Source of the DNA: Nitrososphaerales archaeon
Lineage (GTDB): Archaea > Thermoproteota > Nitrososphaeria > Nitrososphaerales > CADDZS01
Direction: 5' to 3'
DNA: 9,959 bases
Assembly (NCBI GenBank): GCA_030043455.1
Contig: JASHXQ010000245.1
Span: 1 to 9,959, forward strand
This document shows positions 1-7,049 of the stretch, piece after piece. A program made the position numbers and the translations under genes. Position 1 is the first letter of the stretch. Each line of letters begins with the position of its first letter. Below the pieces are notes generated by a model. That model was not told where the DNA came from, searched no databases, and saw only the letters and a list, made by a program, of their open reading frames with translations.

Positions 1-413
1 TTATAGCTTGGCGGACGAATCCTGGCGGAACTCTGTCGCAGGAATATCTGGTCACCTCCAGTAATGCGGGGCAAAGCTGGACGGCTCCGGTCAATATCGG
101 CGTCACCAACAGGATCAATGCGTGGCCCTTCACCGTCACAATCTCTGGAGATACAGCTTACACCATGTGGAGCGAAAAGGTAAATTCTGTATCTTCCTCA
201 ACTGCGTGGCAGACTCTCGTGGTAGAGGGTACGCTGAGCGGAACCACGTGGACTTGGTCTTCTCCAGTCTCACTGACTGGATCCAATCCGACCCTAGGGG
301 CGCAACCAGAGCAGGATATTGCGACTGGGGCGATCTCCAGTTCTTCTTCTGGAGCTTACGCTGTATGGCAGAATAATGCCACTTCTTCACAGATCTACTT
401 CTCCACTTCTTGA
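1..413 (+). CDS. C-terminal part of a BNR/Asp-box beta-propeller (sialidase-like) secreted protein, partial
   Basis: Only the last 136 residues are in the window; the frame is open to position 1 (first whole codon at 3) and stops at TGA 411-413. The visible part shows about three propeller-blade repeats: each has a hydrophobic strand ending in a Trp (IAWRT, AYTMWSE, AYAVWQN) followed by a polar loop. Residues 19-26 read SSNAGQSW and are followed by a TAPVNI strand, a good Asp-box (S-x-D-x-G-x-x-W) with Asn in place of Asp. The end, QIYFSTS, is the usual closing strand of such blades. The composition is rich in Ser, Thr, Asn and Gly, as in exported archaeal surface proteins. No sialidase catalytic residue can be judged from this fragment, so it may be a non-catalytic binding or surface propeller. 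It converges on the ABC permease gene with a 47 bp gap. Confidence 0.72.
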   Translation, partial: IAWRTNPGGTLSQEYLVTSSNAGQSWTAPVNIGVTNRINAWPFTVTISGDTAYTMWSEKVNSVSSSTAWQTLVVEGTLSGTTWTWSSPVSLTGSNPTLGAQPEQDIATGAISSSSSGAYAVWQNNATSSQIYFSTS

Positions 414-460
414 TCGGGACTATCCTGACTCGGCAACAAACTTTCTCGGCTTAATGTCAG

Positions 461-1186
461 CTAGGGCAGTAGCTTCTCTCTGCTAATCACTCGGCTCGAC
501 GCTGCGAGCATTACCAATGAGATTCCGAGGATAATTCCTGCCCAAAGAAAATCCACCCAGAAGGCAATTGAAGGCACGACGAAAGGGATCAGGTAGGTTG
601 GGAGAACGAGGAAGGCTCCGATGGACATCCCGAGGGGTTGGTTAGATCCCACTCTCTGCTTCTGTAGCGAGCCAAAAGACATCATGACGACCGTTACAAG
701 GGATACCACAGAGAGACCTAGTATGACAGCTAAAAGTGGAATCTGGAAAAGTACCGAACCAGCGCCCGACGATATGCCCGTTGCGATGTCGAGGACGATG
801 TCGAGTATCCCGATCCCTCCAGCTAGTATCAGCGCCGCTTTCAAATACTGCCTGTAGATGTCTCTCTGACTCATCCCGAGAGAGAGGAGGTATTCGAGTA
901 CTCCGTTGTTCTTGTCGTAGACGAAGAGTAGAACGACAGGCGTGGCAAAGAGCATTGCAGCGAGCGCCTGCAGCGGGACGGCAAGAAACGGAATGCTCCC
1001 AGACGCACCTACACTGCTTGAAGTACCTTCGACATTTTTAGCAATGGTGTCAAGTGATATACCATGGGAGACTCCCGAGGCACCCACCCCCAGCCCCACT
1101 AACGTCAAGACAACCGCTATCACAGGGTACGTTTTTGCCAGGGACAAGCTTCTCCTGGCGATAGTCACCCCTTGAATCCCGCTCAA
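461..1186 (-). CDS. ABC-2 type transporter permease subunit
   Basis: This is the membrane subunit of an exporter whose ATPase is the gene just upstream on the same strand. The 241 residues contain six likely membrane helices, at about 20-38, 68-90, 116-136, 148-171, 187-207 and 211-231. An external loop of roughly 30 residues rich in Ser and Gly lies between helices 1 and 2. The cytoplasmic stretch at 91-115 carries the family's coupling-helix pattern (NNGVLEYLLSLGMSQRDIY, compare E-x-G-T-L-E-x-L-L in ABC-2 permeases). The substrate cannot be read from the sequence. The chosen start is TTG (1186-1184); the alternative GTG at residue 7 keeps the conserved VTIARRSL segment, and no good Shine-Dalgarno decides between them. 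The frame is the same as that of the ATPase gene: TGA, two codons, then this TTG, so translation is probably coupled. Confidence 0.85.
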   Translation of the reverse strand: MSGIQGVTIARRSLSLAKTYPVIAVVLTLVGLGVGASGVSHGISLDTIAKNVEGTSSSVGASGSIPFLAVPLQALAAMLFATPVVLLFVYDKNNGVLEYLLSLGMSQRDIYRQYLKAALILAGGIGILDIVLDIATGISSGAGSVLFQIPLLAVILGLSVVSLVTVVMMSFGSLQKQRVGSNQPLGMSIGAFLVLPTYLIPFVVPSIAFWVDFLWAGIILGISLVMLAASSRVISREKLLP

Positions 1187-1192
1187 ATCAAA

Positions 1193-2068
1193 TCATCCGA
1201 CGTTCCCAACAGTTTCCCGGTTCTCCGAAACTCCGGCGGGCGGTGGAGATGTTCCCTCAAAGAGGTTTTGAAGAGGATTATCCAGTTCGCGCATCTCCGT
1301 TACGATTACACCGCCGTCAACGAGCTTCTTGAGAGTCAGTCCCGCGTCTTCCGGCGTAGCAAAGCTCATCACGTAGTAGCCACCTTCTAGCTTCGCCTCC
1401 ACAAGCTTCGAGATATCCGTTGTCGTCCTGAATCCAACCCTGTAGTCCTTTGACCTTAGGTCAGAAATCTTGCCGTCATAAGCGAGAGTTCCGTTTCGGA
1501 TCAGCAACAGATTCGTGCCCACATCCCTGGCTTCATACAGGTTATGGGAAGAGTAGAGGACGATCCTCTCCTTCGACAATTTGAGCAGTATGTCGCGTAT
1601 TTCCTTTGAAACACCAGGGTCAAGGTTAGAGGTTGCCTCGTCGAGGAGGTAGAGGTCTCTCTCCTGAAGGAAGACCTTCGCGATGGAGACCCGCTTTTTC
1701 TGGCCTTGAGAAAGGTCGGAGACCTTCTTGTCTTTCAGCTCTTCGAGCCCCAGCAACGCGATTGCGTCATCCGCCTTTCCTCCCTCGATCTTTGCATAGA
1801 AATCCAGGGCGTGCCAGACGGTCATTTCTTCGGGTAGGGCGTTATAGTGCGAGAGATAGTTGATCTTCTTCCTAGCCTCCTTGGATTTGTTGAGGTCATT
1901 ACCATCAAAAAACACCCTTCCCGAGTAGGGTTCGAGAATCCCGGCAATAGTCCGGAATAATGTAGTCTTACCCGCGCCATTAGGGCCCAGAACCACATAG
2001 ATGGCGGATTCCCTAGCTTCAAAGGTGATTTCGTGCAAGACCTGGATCCCTTCGTACCCAGCGTTCAC
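1193..2068 (-). CDS. ABC-2 type transporter ATP-binding protein (CcmA/DrrA/NatA-like)
   Basis: This is the nucleotide-binding subunit that powers the adjacent permease at the inner face of the membrane. Numbering from the GTG at 2068, the A-loop Tyr is residue 5, Walker A GPNGAGKTT is 28-36, the signature is LSQGQ at 119-123, Walker B is LYLLDE at 139-144 with Glu144 as catalytic base, the D-loop SNLD is 147-150 and the switch His is 175 (SSHN). All ATPase motifs are therefore present. The Q-loop position has His74 (YLSH) where Gln is usual; CcmA-type ATPases also vary here. Residues about 205-271 form the small C-terminal domain typical of DrrA/NatA proteins, ending MRELDNPLQNLFEG. The 5' end is odd: codons just before the GTG read TLELAN, clearly the first beta strand of the fold, but no ATG, GTG or TTG precedes them before an in-frame TGA at 2101-2099. 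The true start is unsettled. Confidence 0.88.
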   Translation of the reverse strand: MNAGYEGIQVLHEITFEARESAIYVVLGPNGAGKTTLFRTIAGILEPYSGRVFFDGNDLNKSKEARKKINYLSHYNALPEEMTVWHALDFYAKIEGGKADDAIALLGLEELKDKKVSDLSQGQKKRVSIAKVFLQERDLYLLDEATSNLDPGVSKEIRDILLKLSKERIVLYSSHNLYEARDVGTNLLLIRNGTLAYDGKISDLRSKDYRVGFRTTTDISKLVEAKLEGGYYVMSFATPEDAGLTLKKLVDGGVIVTEMRELDNPLQNLFEGTSPPPAGVSENRETVGNVG

Positions 2069-2371
2069 ATTCGCAAGCTCAAGCGTTGGCGTACTCGATC
2101 ACTTCGGCGGTCGTGCAGCGTTCCGTTATCATTGGGAAAACGGCTTTTTTCATCTTTTCTTGCCAGCCGTTCATTTGGCCTCCGACGACATCCGAGTAAA
2201 TCGAGATACGAATTAGTACGATCTTGATCGAGCGACGACCTGATTCCTGGAAACTGGTAAAAATAGAAGACGAAGATCGCCTAAAATGGACGACTATCGA
2301 CCGCAAGCGTTAGGTTGCTGCGCTGCAGCTTCACTTCGATTTCAGGTCGATTCCGGTCTATTGTTCGCTGG
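2069..2371. other. Intergenic region upstream of the ABC operon
   Basis: These 303 bp hold no gene I can support. Positions 2098-2069 encode, in the ATPase frame on the minus strand, residues SSTPTLELAN that belong to the ATPase by homology but lack a start codon. In a second minus-strand frame a short reading frame begins at ATG 2174-2172, preceded by GGAGG (2183-2179) four bases away, and ends at TGA 2081-2079 inside this segment; it could be a leader peptide or the displaced 5' end of the ATPase. An A/T-rich box at 2258-2265 may be a promoter. No tRNA-like fold, long inverted repeat or phage or insertion-sequence end is visible. Confidence 0.5.
2258..2265. promoter_or_regulatory. TATA-like box, TAAAAATA
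   Basis: This is the strongest A/T octamer in the gap, TAAAAATA on the plus strand and TATTTTTA on the minus strand, close to the archaeal TATA consensus. Read on the minus strand it would start the ABC operon near 2236, giving a leader of about 60 nt to ATG 2174 or 170 nt to GTG 2068. Read on the plus strand it is centred 24.5 nt before an ATG at 2286. The direction cannot be decided from sequence alone. Confidence 0.35.
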
Positions 2372-3322
2372 TCATGTCTCTTTGAATAACAAACCTGCCC
2401 AGTCAGTTATTTCTGAATTATCGCTGATATTCAGAGTTAGCCCCAGTTGGAACGACATTGTTGGATCGTCGGAAATGATGAAATCCTCCATTTCATTTCC
2501 GCCGAGGTTGTCAGCAAATATCGATCTGTTGACTTTTGCCCCAAGCGCCTCAAGCATATCCTTGAGCGGTCCTCGATGGGAAATAACTCCGGGAGAGTGA
2601 AAGATCCAGAGGAAATCGGCTCCGTCGCGTCGGACTGGACTCCAGCTACCTTCCTTGAAGGTTTCTCCATCTTCTAATGTAATGAAATCTTGCTGAATCG
2701 AATCCTGCAAAGACTTCTTCCCTATGGCGCGATCCAAAACCAATGCAACTCTCGTTCTCCTGGACCCATCCGATCTTAGACTGGCTAGCAATCTGGGCGA
2801 GCTCCCTTGCACTGTGCTGACAGTTGCGGTCGCGGTTGTTGAGCCCTTGGAGACTGAGAGAGAGTCCTTCTCGCATTGAAGAGTGTAATTTCGGCCCCCT
2901 TCATTCTCAAAATAAAGTAGAAAGATCCAGACATCCTTGTTGGAGATTTTCAAATGAAGTGCGGGTGCTCTAATAGTACCTTCCAAATTTCCCCGGACAA
3001 ATCCTGAGCAAGTGAAAAGGGGAGATCCTTCTCCCAAGATGATCTCGATCAACTCTCCCCCACTCATCAAATCAGTCGAAGACCATCGTAGGGATACCTC
3101 ATTGGCGAGGGTCATTTTTGCATCCCAGCGATTTGTTCGGCCTGGGCCCTGTTTGTACCGGTAATAGTACTGCGCGAAACCTTCGCCGGTAGACGCTTTC
3201 TTTAGGTCGAGTTTCCTTTTTTCATTCTTGATGGAGATCAGACATTTTCTGCCGCTGCCTTCTTCTTGGGGGCCGAGTTTGTAATCTACCTCGAAATCAT
3301 CCACTGAGCATACTACTGGCAT
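2372..3322 (-). CDS. Conserved-looking hypothetical protein, unknown family
   Basis: I do not recognise this 316-residue protein. It has no signal peptide and no membrane helix, so it is probably cytoplasmic. The N-terminal half (about 1-150) alternates short charged and hydrophobic stretches typical of beta-rich folds. Residues 155-175 are a Ser/Thr-rich linker, and 177-312 look like a separate alpha/beta domain (RTRVALVLD at 189-197, GPLKDMLEALGAKV at 251-264). Four cysteines (5, 27, 105, 150) are not spaced as a metal site. Evidence that it is real: a 951 bp open frame, an ATG start, and a TATA-like box at the correct distance for a leaderless transcript. It lies 94 bp downstream of the S53 peptidase gene on the same strand but appears to have its own promoter, so a shared role with the peptidase is unproven. 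Confidence 0.7.
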   Translation of the reverse strand: MPVVCSVDDFEVDYKLGPQEEGSGRKCLISIKNEKRKLDLKKASTGEGFAQYYYRYKQGPGRTNRWDAKMTLANEVSLRWSSTDLMSGGELIEIILGEGSPLFTCSGFVRGNLEGTIRAPALHLKISNKDVWIFLLYFENEGGRNYTLQCEKDSLSVSKGSTTATATVSTVQGSSPRLLASLRSDGSRRTRVALVLDRAIGKKSLQDSIQQDFITLEDGETFKEGSWSPVRRDGADFLWIFHSPGVISHRGPLKDMLEALGAKVNRSIFADNLGGNEMEDFIISDDPTMSFQLGLTLNISDNSEITDWAGLLFKET

Positions 3323-3342
3323 ATCTCCAACTACCGGAACTG

Positions 3343-3350
3343 GTTTAAAC
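3343..3350 (-). promoter_or_regulatory. TATA-like box for the 316-residue protein gene
   Basis: The octamer GTTTAAAC has its core TTTAAA (3344-3349) centred about 24.5 nt upstream of the ATG at 3322. At that distance transcription would begin at or very near the start codon, which implies a leaderless mRNA. A GGAG lies only 2 nt before the ATG, too close to act as a ribosome-binding site. Confidence 0.5.
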
Positions 3351-3416
3351 AGACTAAGAGTCGCTGGGAGATCGATGTTCTAGCGAGCGCACCAAAGATA
3401 GCATTCAGGCATAGAG

Positions 3417-6400
3417 CTATGGGTCAACTCTAAACCCTTGTTGTGCGCCTATGTTAGTAGTTGTCGGAACTCCGTCGGCAGATATTCCCGAGACAAAAGC
3501 ATCCCAGGACCCAGTTACGGGCGAAGCGACAATTCCCGGATATAACCCTTGTCCGAAATACGTCAGTCCTCCTATCCATCCAAGGCTCGTTTTCGACGGC
3601 ATCACCACATTGCCCACCCACAAATTCAGACTAGAGTCGTACCATAGAGGGATCTCACCCGCAGGAAGTCCAGAGTAATACGAATAGTTGTTAGAGTCAT
3701 AAGCCGGGTAGAGGGTCGCAGAATACATTCCGAACTTCACCTCTGTTCCATTCTGGTAGGCGATATTCGCCCTAATCTGCACGTTTTGGCCCTCTCTCAC
3801 GGGGTTTGGTGTAAGAGTAATCTGCGGAACGATCGCAGGTTGAGAAGCAACGTATATCTGACTAAAGTACGAGCCGTTGATGAACGTGTCCTTGAGAGCT
3901 TTTGACTGGTAATCCGAGTTTAGTTGTATGGTGTAAATTCCGGATTGTACATCGCTCGGGACCCGTAGGTATCCCGCATAGTTGACCGGGTAGCCAAAGA
4001 TCGTCGAGGGAGCACTTACACCAACCTTTACCGAAGAAACTACCTTTCCCAAGGGAGAAACGAGTGATGCACTAAAGGTTGAGTCATTCTGAATTGTCCC
4101 AGAAAGCGGTAAACCGGTTTTCGACAAGGTGATGTTCGGAGTGTTCATTGGCGCCTGCAGTTCGCCCAAGATTTCAAGGAATTGTCCAGGGCTAACGGTC
4201 CCGGGCTCGGCATTGTTTGGAGGGATTATGAAACTCGGCAGCAAGCTCACGCCGTTCGTAAAAGAAATGAAACCGTAGACGCCGTTCAAGACAATGTTCA
4301 CGGGACCAAGGGGATAGTTGCCCGTCAGCGGTCCAGAAAAGAGACCGGAAGACACTTTCAATGGTTCGTTAATAACAAATGGAGTGTAGGTGTTTGTCGA
4401 AATTGAATACGTCGAAGCTGTGAAACTGTAAGAGCCTTTTGTCACCGGATTGCCTAAAAGATCTGTAACACTGATTGTAACGTTCAGGCCAAAGGCGGTA
4501 GACCAAGTAGAGGTTCCGATGAAGAAAATCTGGGTGAACGTATAGGGAGATGATGGTGAAACTATAGTCGCAAGGTAACTTGTGAAAACCTCCGCAAAAC
4601 CAAACGCAGACTTGCCGCTAACACTACCTGCAACATTGACGTTGGTCAAACCCGATGCTCCTGAAGGTACCATGATGGAACCAACCCATGCCTTCGAGCT
4701 CGAATCGTACCTCAGCGTCGTTGAAGCTACAGTCCCCTGCAGGGTAACCAGCTTCGCGCTGTAGGTGCGTGCCTCAGAGCTCGTTCCATCTACCGGCGTG
4801 GCGGTTATCATTATCTTTCGGCCTGAAGGAAATTCGAATTGCTGCTTGCCGACAGAGTTTGTAATGGAAACCTGGATGCTCGGAGTCGAGCCCAGCTGGA
4901 GCGAGGAGAAGTAGCTAGCCCAATGACCGATTTTAGGAGCTCCGAATCCGGTCACAAGGTTGTAACCGGATTTCTCGACCCAGGGACTGTTGTAACCGAA
5001 AGTGATGGGTGTGAACTCCTTTGAGTACAGCGAAGACTGTCCTAATTGGTATACGGTTGGATTGATTAACCCAAGCGTACCTGAGATCGCCGTATCAATG
5101 TCGCATAAGAGTCCCGCTAGAAGCGGCGAGGCTTCGCTGGTCCCACCGGTAATCAACCAGACGTAACCAGTATTGGACGAAACTTCCAGGCTATTTACCA
5201 AGACGAATGTACCCGGGGGCACTCCCGCTTGGAGCGAAACGTCCGGCACCATCCTTCCATTCACGTAAGATGGTGGAGTTGCGATCGAATCTTGGTACCA
5301 TGGCTTTGGTTCGATCGAGCTGACTCCCCCTGAGCCGCCCCCGAAGTTCGCGAAACTCGGCTCGAAACCTTCGTTTGACCAAGCAGTTTGATATGAGGAA
5401 ACAACCCTCGAGCCTTTGAAAGTGAGATAGGTCTGTGTTCCGCCTACCACCGTCACATAAGGAGATGTAGAGGGCCAGCTTTGGCTTCCTAACGGCTGTC
5501 CCGCGGCACCAGTTCCGCCCGTATCCCCGGCCGAGCAGAGGAAGGAAATCCCTTCGAGTGACCCAAGCAAGAAGTATTGATCTCCGAGAACGACGTTGAA
5601 AGTATAGTAACCCGGTCCGAACAGGAACGCGGCTTCAGTGTCAGACCAGCTTTGAGAAAATACGCTTACTGCATCCTGCTGATCAACGAGAGCGATTATA
5701 GGTGCCCAATTTAGGGCGGCGTTCCCGATGTACAGGTCGATGCTCGCCCCTGGCGCCATGGCGTGTGAGAATTCGACATCCAGCTCTTCTTCAACGTCGG
5801 CATATCCGAGATTTGGTTGGTAGGGTCCGACTGATGTTATGGTAAAGCTCGGCGGTGCAGGAAGGCCGGTTGCTTGATCATACGCTTTCAATTCCTGCGC
5901 CATATAGGGCGTTCCACCGAATTCCAGAATTCCAATCGTCTTCCCCCTACCATTATCACCACTCGATACGAGCGAGGAAGCATCGTAGGTGGAAAGCAGA
6001 CTTGACGCTTGGTAGCCCTCGTTCGGGGACGTTACGTTTGGAACATTTTGCGATCTCTGCGCCCTATTCAAGTTTAGAGCACTGACAGAGCTGGGTAATA
6101 CCACCATGGGGTGCTGCACTGCGAGCGAAGTCACATTCGACGCATAAACGTAGACTCCAGAAAGCAGAGGCGAACCAGATGAAGTGTAATAGGTGTCCGT
6201 CCCGTTGGAATAAAGATCAGTTTCCAGCCCGAGGGTCGACTTTAGCTGTGCGACCGTGGTACTTGCAACGATAATCGAGTCCTCAGCTGTAAATGAAATC
6301 GCGAAGCCGTGGGAGGTGAGATAATTGAGAACTGACTGATATTGTGAAACCGGAAGAAAGTCCTGCTGAATCGTTTCCGGTGACAGAAAGTGCCTGAATT

Positions 6401-6677
6401 GCGGGGATAGGGGGTTGGATATTGAAACTTCGAGTGACTGGGCTAGCGCCAGATTGTTTAGAGGGACGGCAACCGTTACGAGAATGGGAGTTGATGGCGC
6501 AAGAGCTCCATCGTTGCTGAAACCCTTCACCAAAACAGGTGCAACTGAATTTACTCGATCGGCCGCAGGATTTGCGATCACAGCTGAAGCCGAACTGACC
6601 AGTCCCGGTGTTGCGGCAAAGGTGCTCCCCAAAAAAACTGCAATGAGAAAGAGCGAAAGAAGAATTGAAGCGCGCAT
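3417..6677 (-). CDS. Secreted S53 family (sedolisin/kumamolisin-like) serine-carboxyl peptidase with long Ig-like C-terminal region
   Basis: This is a predicted exported endopeptidase of a family that usually works at acid pH; the 1086-residue product is much longer than a minimal S53 enzyme. Residues 1-21 are a signal peptide (MRAS, hydrophobic core, STFA-A cut). Residues about 45-195 are the pro-domain (SPQFRHFLSPE at 91-101) that folds and inhibits the enzyme before self-cleavage. The catalytic domain spans about 240-592. Glu296 and Asp300 (EEELD) are followed by HAMAPGA, Asp385 (SAGDTGG) would stabilise the oxyanion, and Ser514 (GGTSEASP) is the nucleophile, so the full Glu-Asp-Asp-Ser set is present. 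The calcium loop near the domain end is altered: FTPIT at 555-559 and SGYN at 570-573 have Pro557 and Asn573 where Asp ligands are usual. Residues 600-1086 form several beta-sandwich modules, two of which repeat each other. No membrane anchor is seen, so the product is probably released. The start is ATG at 6677, set by the signal peptide and a TATA-like box. Confidence 0.93.
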   Translation of the reverse strand: MRASILLSLFLIAVFLGSTFAATPGLVSSASAVIANPAADRVNSVAPVLVKGFSNDGALAPSTPILVTVAVPLNNLALAQSLEVSISNPLSPQFRHFLSPETIQQDFLPVSQYQSVLNYLTSHGFAISFTAEDSIIVASTTVAQLKSTLGLETDLYSNGTDTYYTSSGSPLLSGVYVYASNVTSLAVQHPMVVLPSSVSALNLNRAQRSQNVPNVTSPNEGYQASSLLSTYDASSLVSSGDNGRGKTIGILEFGGTPYMAQELKAYDQATGLPAPPSFTITSVGPYQPNLGYADVEEELDVEFSHAMAPGASIDLYIGNAALNWAPIIALVDQQDAVSVFSQSWSDTEAAFLFGPGYYTFNVVLGDQYFLLGSLEGISFLCSAGDTGGTGAAGQPLGSQSWPSTSPYVTVVGGTQTYLTFKGSRVVSSYQTAWSNEGFEPSFANFGGGSGGVSSIEPKPWYQDSIATPPSYVNGRMVPDVSLQAGVPPGTFVLVNSLEVSSNTGYVWLITGGTSEASPLLAGLLCDIDTAISGTLGLINPTVYQLGQSSLYSKEFTPITFGYNSPWVEKSGYNLVTGFGAPKIGHWASYFSSLQLGSTPSIQVSITNSVGKQQFEFPSGRKIMITATPVDGTSSEARTYSAKLVTLQGTVASTTLRYDSSSKAWVGSIMVPSGASGLTNVNVAGSVSGKSAFGFAEVFTSYLATIVSPSSPYTFTQIFFIGTSTWSTAFGLNVTISVTDLLGNPVTKGSYSFTASTYSISTNTYTPFVINEPLKVSSGLFSGPLTGNYPLGPVNIVLNGVYGFISFTNGVSLLPSFIIPPNNAEPGTVSPGQFLEILGELQAPMNTPNITLSKTGLPLSGTIQNDSTFSASLVSPLGKVVSSVKVGVSAPSTIFGYPVNYAGYLRVPSDVQSGIYTIQLNSDYQSKALKDTFINGSYFSQIYVASQPAIVPQITLTPNPVREGQNVQIRANIAYQNGTEVKFGMYSATLYPAYDSNNYSYYSGLPAGEIPLWYDSSLNLWVGNVVMPSKTSLGWIGGLTYFGQGLYPGIVASPVTGSWDAFVSGISADGVPTTTNIGAQQGFRVDP

Positions 6678-6700
6678 GACGATTGCAAAAAAAGCTGAGA

Positions 6701-6707
6701 ATTTAAC
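6701..6707 (-). promoter_or_regulatory. TATA-like box for the S53 peptidase gene
   Basis: The minus-strand sequence GTTAAAT is centred about 26-27 nt before the ATG at 6677. No Shine-Dalgarno precedes the start (only a T-rich run and GCAATCGTC), which fits a leaderless transcript. Confidence 0.5.
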
Positions 6708-7019
6708 CTTGCCTGATTTCGGTAGCCGTCGCGCAATTACAAGCTATCACAATGCTTGTTGCTTCGACAAGATCGGAATTATGGATGTGGAGCAGATCTC
6801 GCAAAGCTATTGACTTTGGCTTTACACTCATTGGCCTAATAGGAACGAAACGACTCGCGAAGAAACTAGCAATATAGCCCGAGTTTGGGGCACTTTGATG
6901 TTTTGCAGCTCTTGCTAAAGTAGAACAGTGAATTGCAGAGTTAGTGCCAGGCACTTGTGCAGCCCCTACTAGGAGAACAACTTGTAGCTGACAATTCAGA
7001 TTAATGTGAGTCCAAATAC

Positions 7020-7030
7020 TAATAATTAAT
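7020..7030 (+). promoter_or_regulatory. TATA-like box for the purK-purE operon
   Basis: TAATAATTAAT is centred 25 nt before the purK ATG at 7050, the spacing of an archaeal TATA box to a start site that coincides with the start codon. The intervening bases (CCCGG, a T run, GGCAATTAG) contain no GGTGA or GGAGG. Confidence 0.55.
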
Positions 7031-7049
7031 CCCGGTTTTTGGCAATTAG

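Larger units (their letters stand above)
6678..7049. other. Divergent promoter region between the S53 peptidase and purK
   Basis: These 372 bp separate two genes that point away from each other and carry their two TATA-like boxes near the ends (6701-6707 and 7020-7030). Between them I see no reading frame with believable composition, no tRNA and no rRNA. A perfect 13 bp palindrome, AGTGCC-A-GGCACT (6943-6955), lies about 65 bp upstream of the purK box and could be an operator, but a palindrome of this size is expected by chance in a window this long. Confidence 0.6.

Noticed and set aside
425..460. CTGAC...GTCAG inverted repeat with two CTCGGC copies between the convergent genes, as a terminator
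   Set aside because: Five-base arms around a 26-base loop are too weak, and there is no T-run on either side.
4182..4406. Plus-strand open frames inside the S53 gene (this and several others)
   Set aside because: They lie antisense to a clear coding sequence with strong family motifs and show no independent start signals.
6703..6954. Minus-strand frame upstream of the S53 gene
   Set aside because: It runs through the likely S53 promoter box and has no recognisable protein features.
6943..6955. Perfect 13 bp palindrome AGTGCC-A-GGCACT in the divergent promoter region
   Set aside because: Six-base arms with a one-base centre are expected about twice by chance in a window this long, and no second copy is seen.
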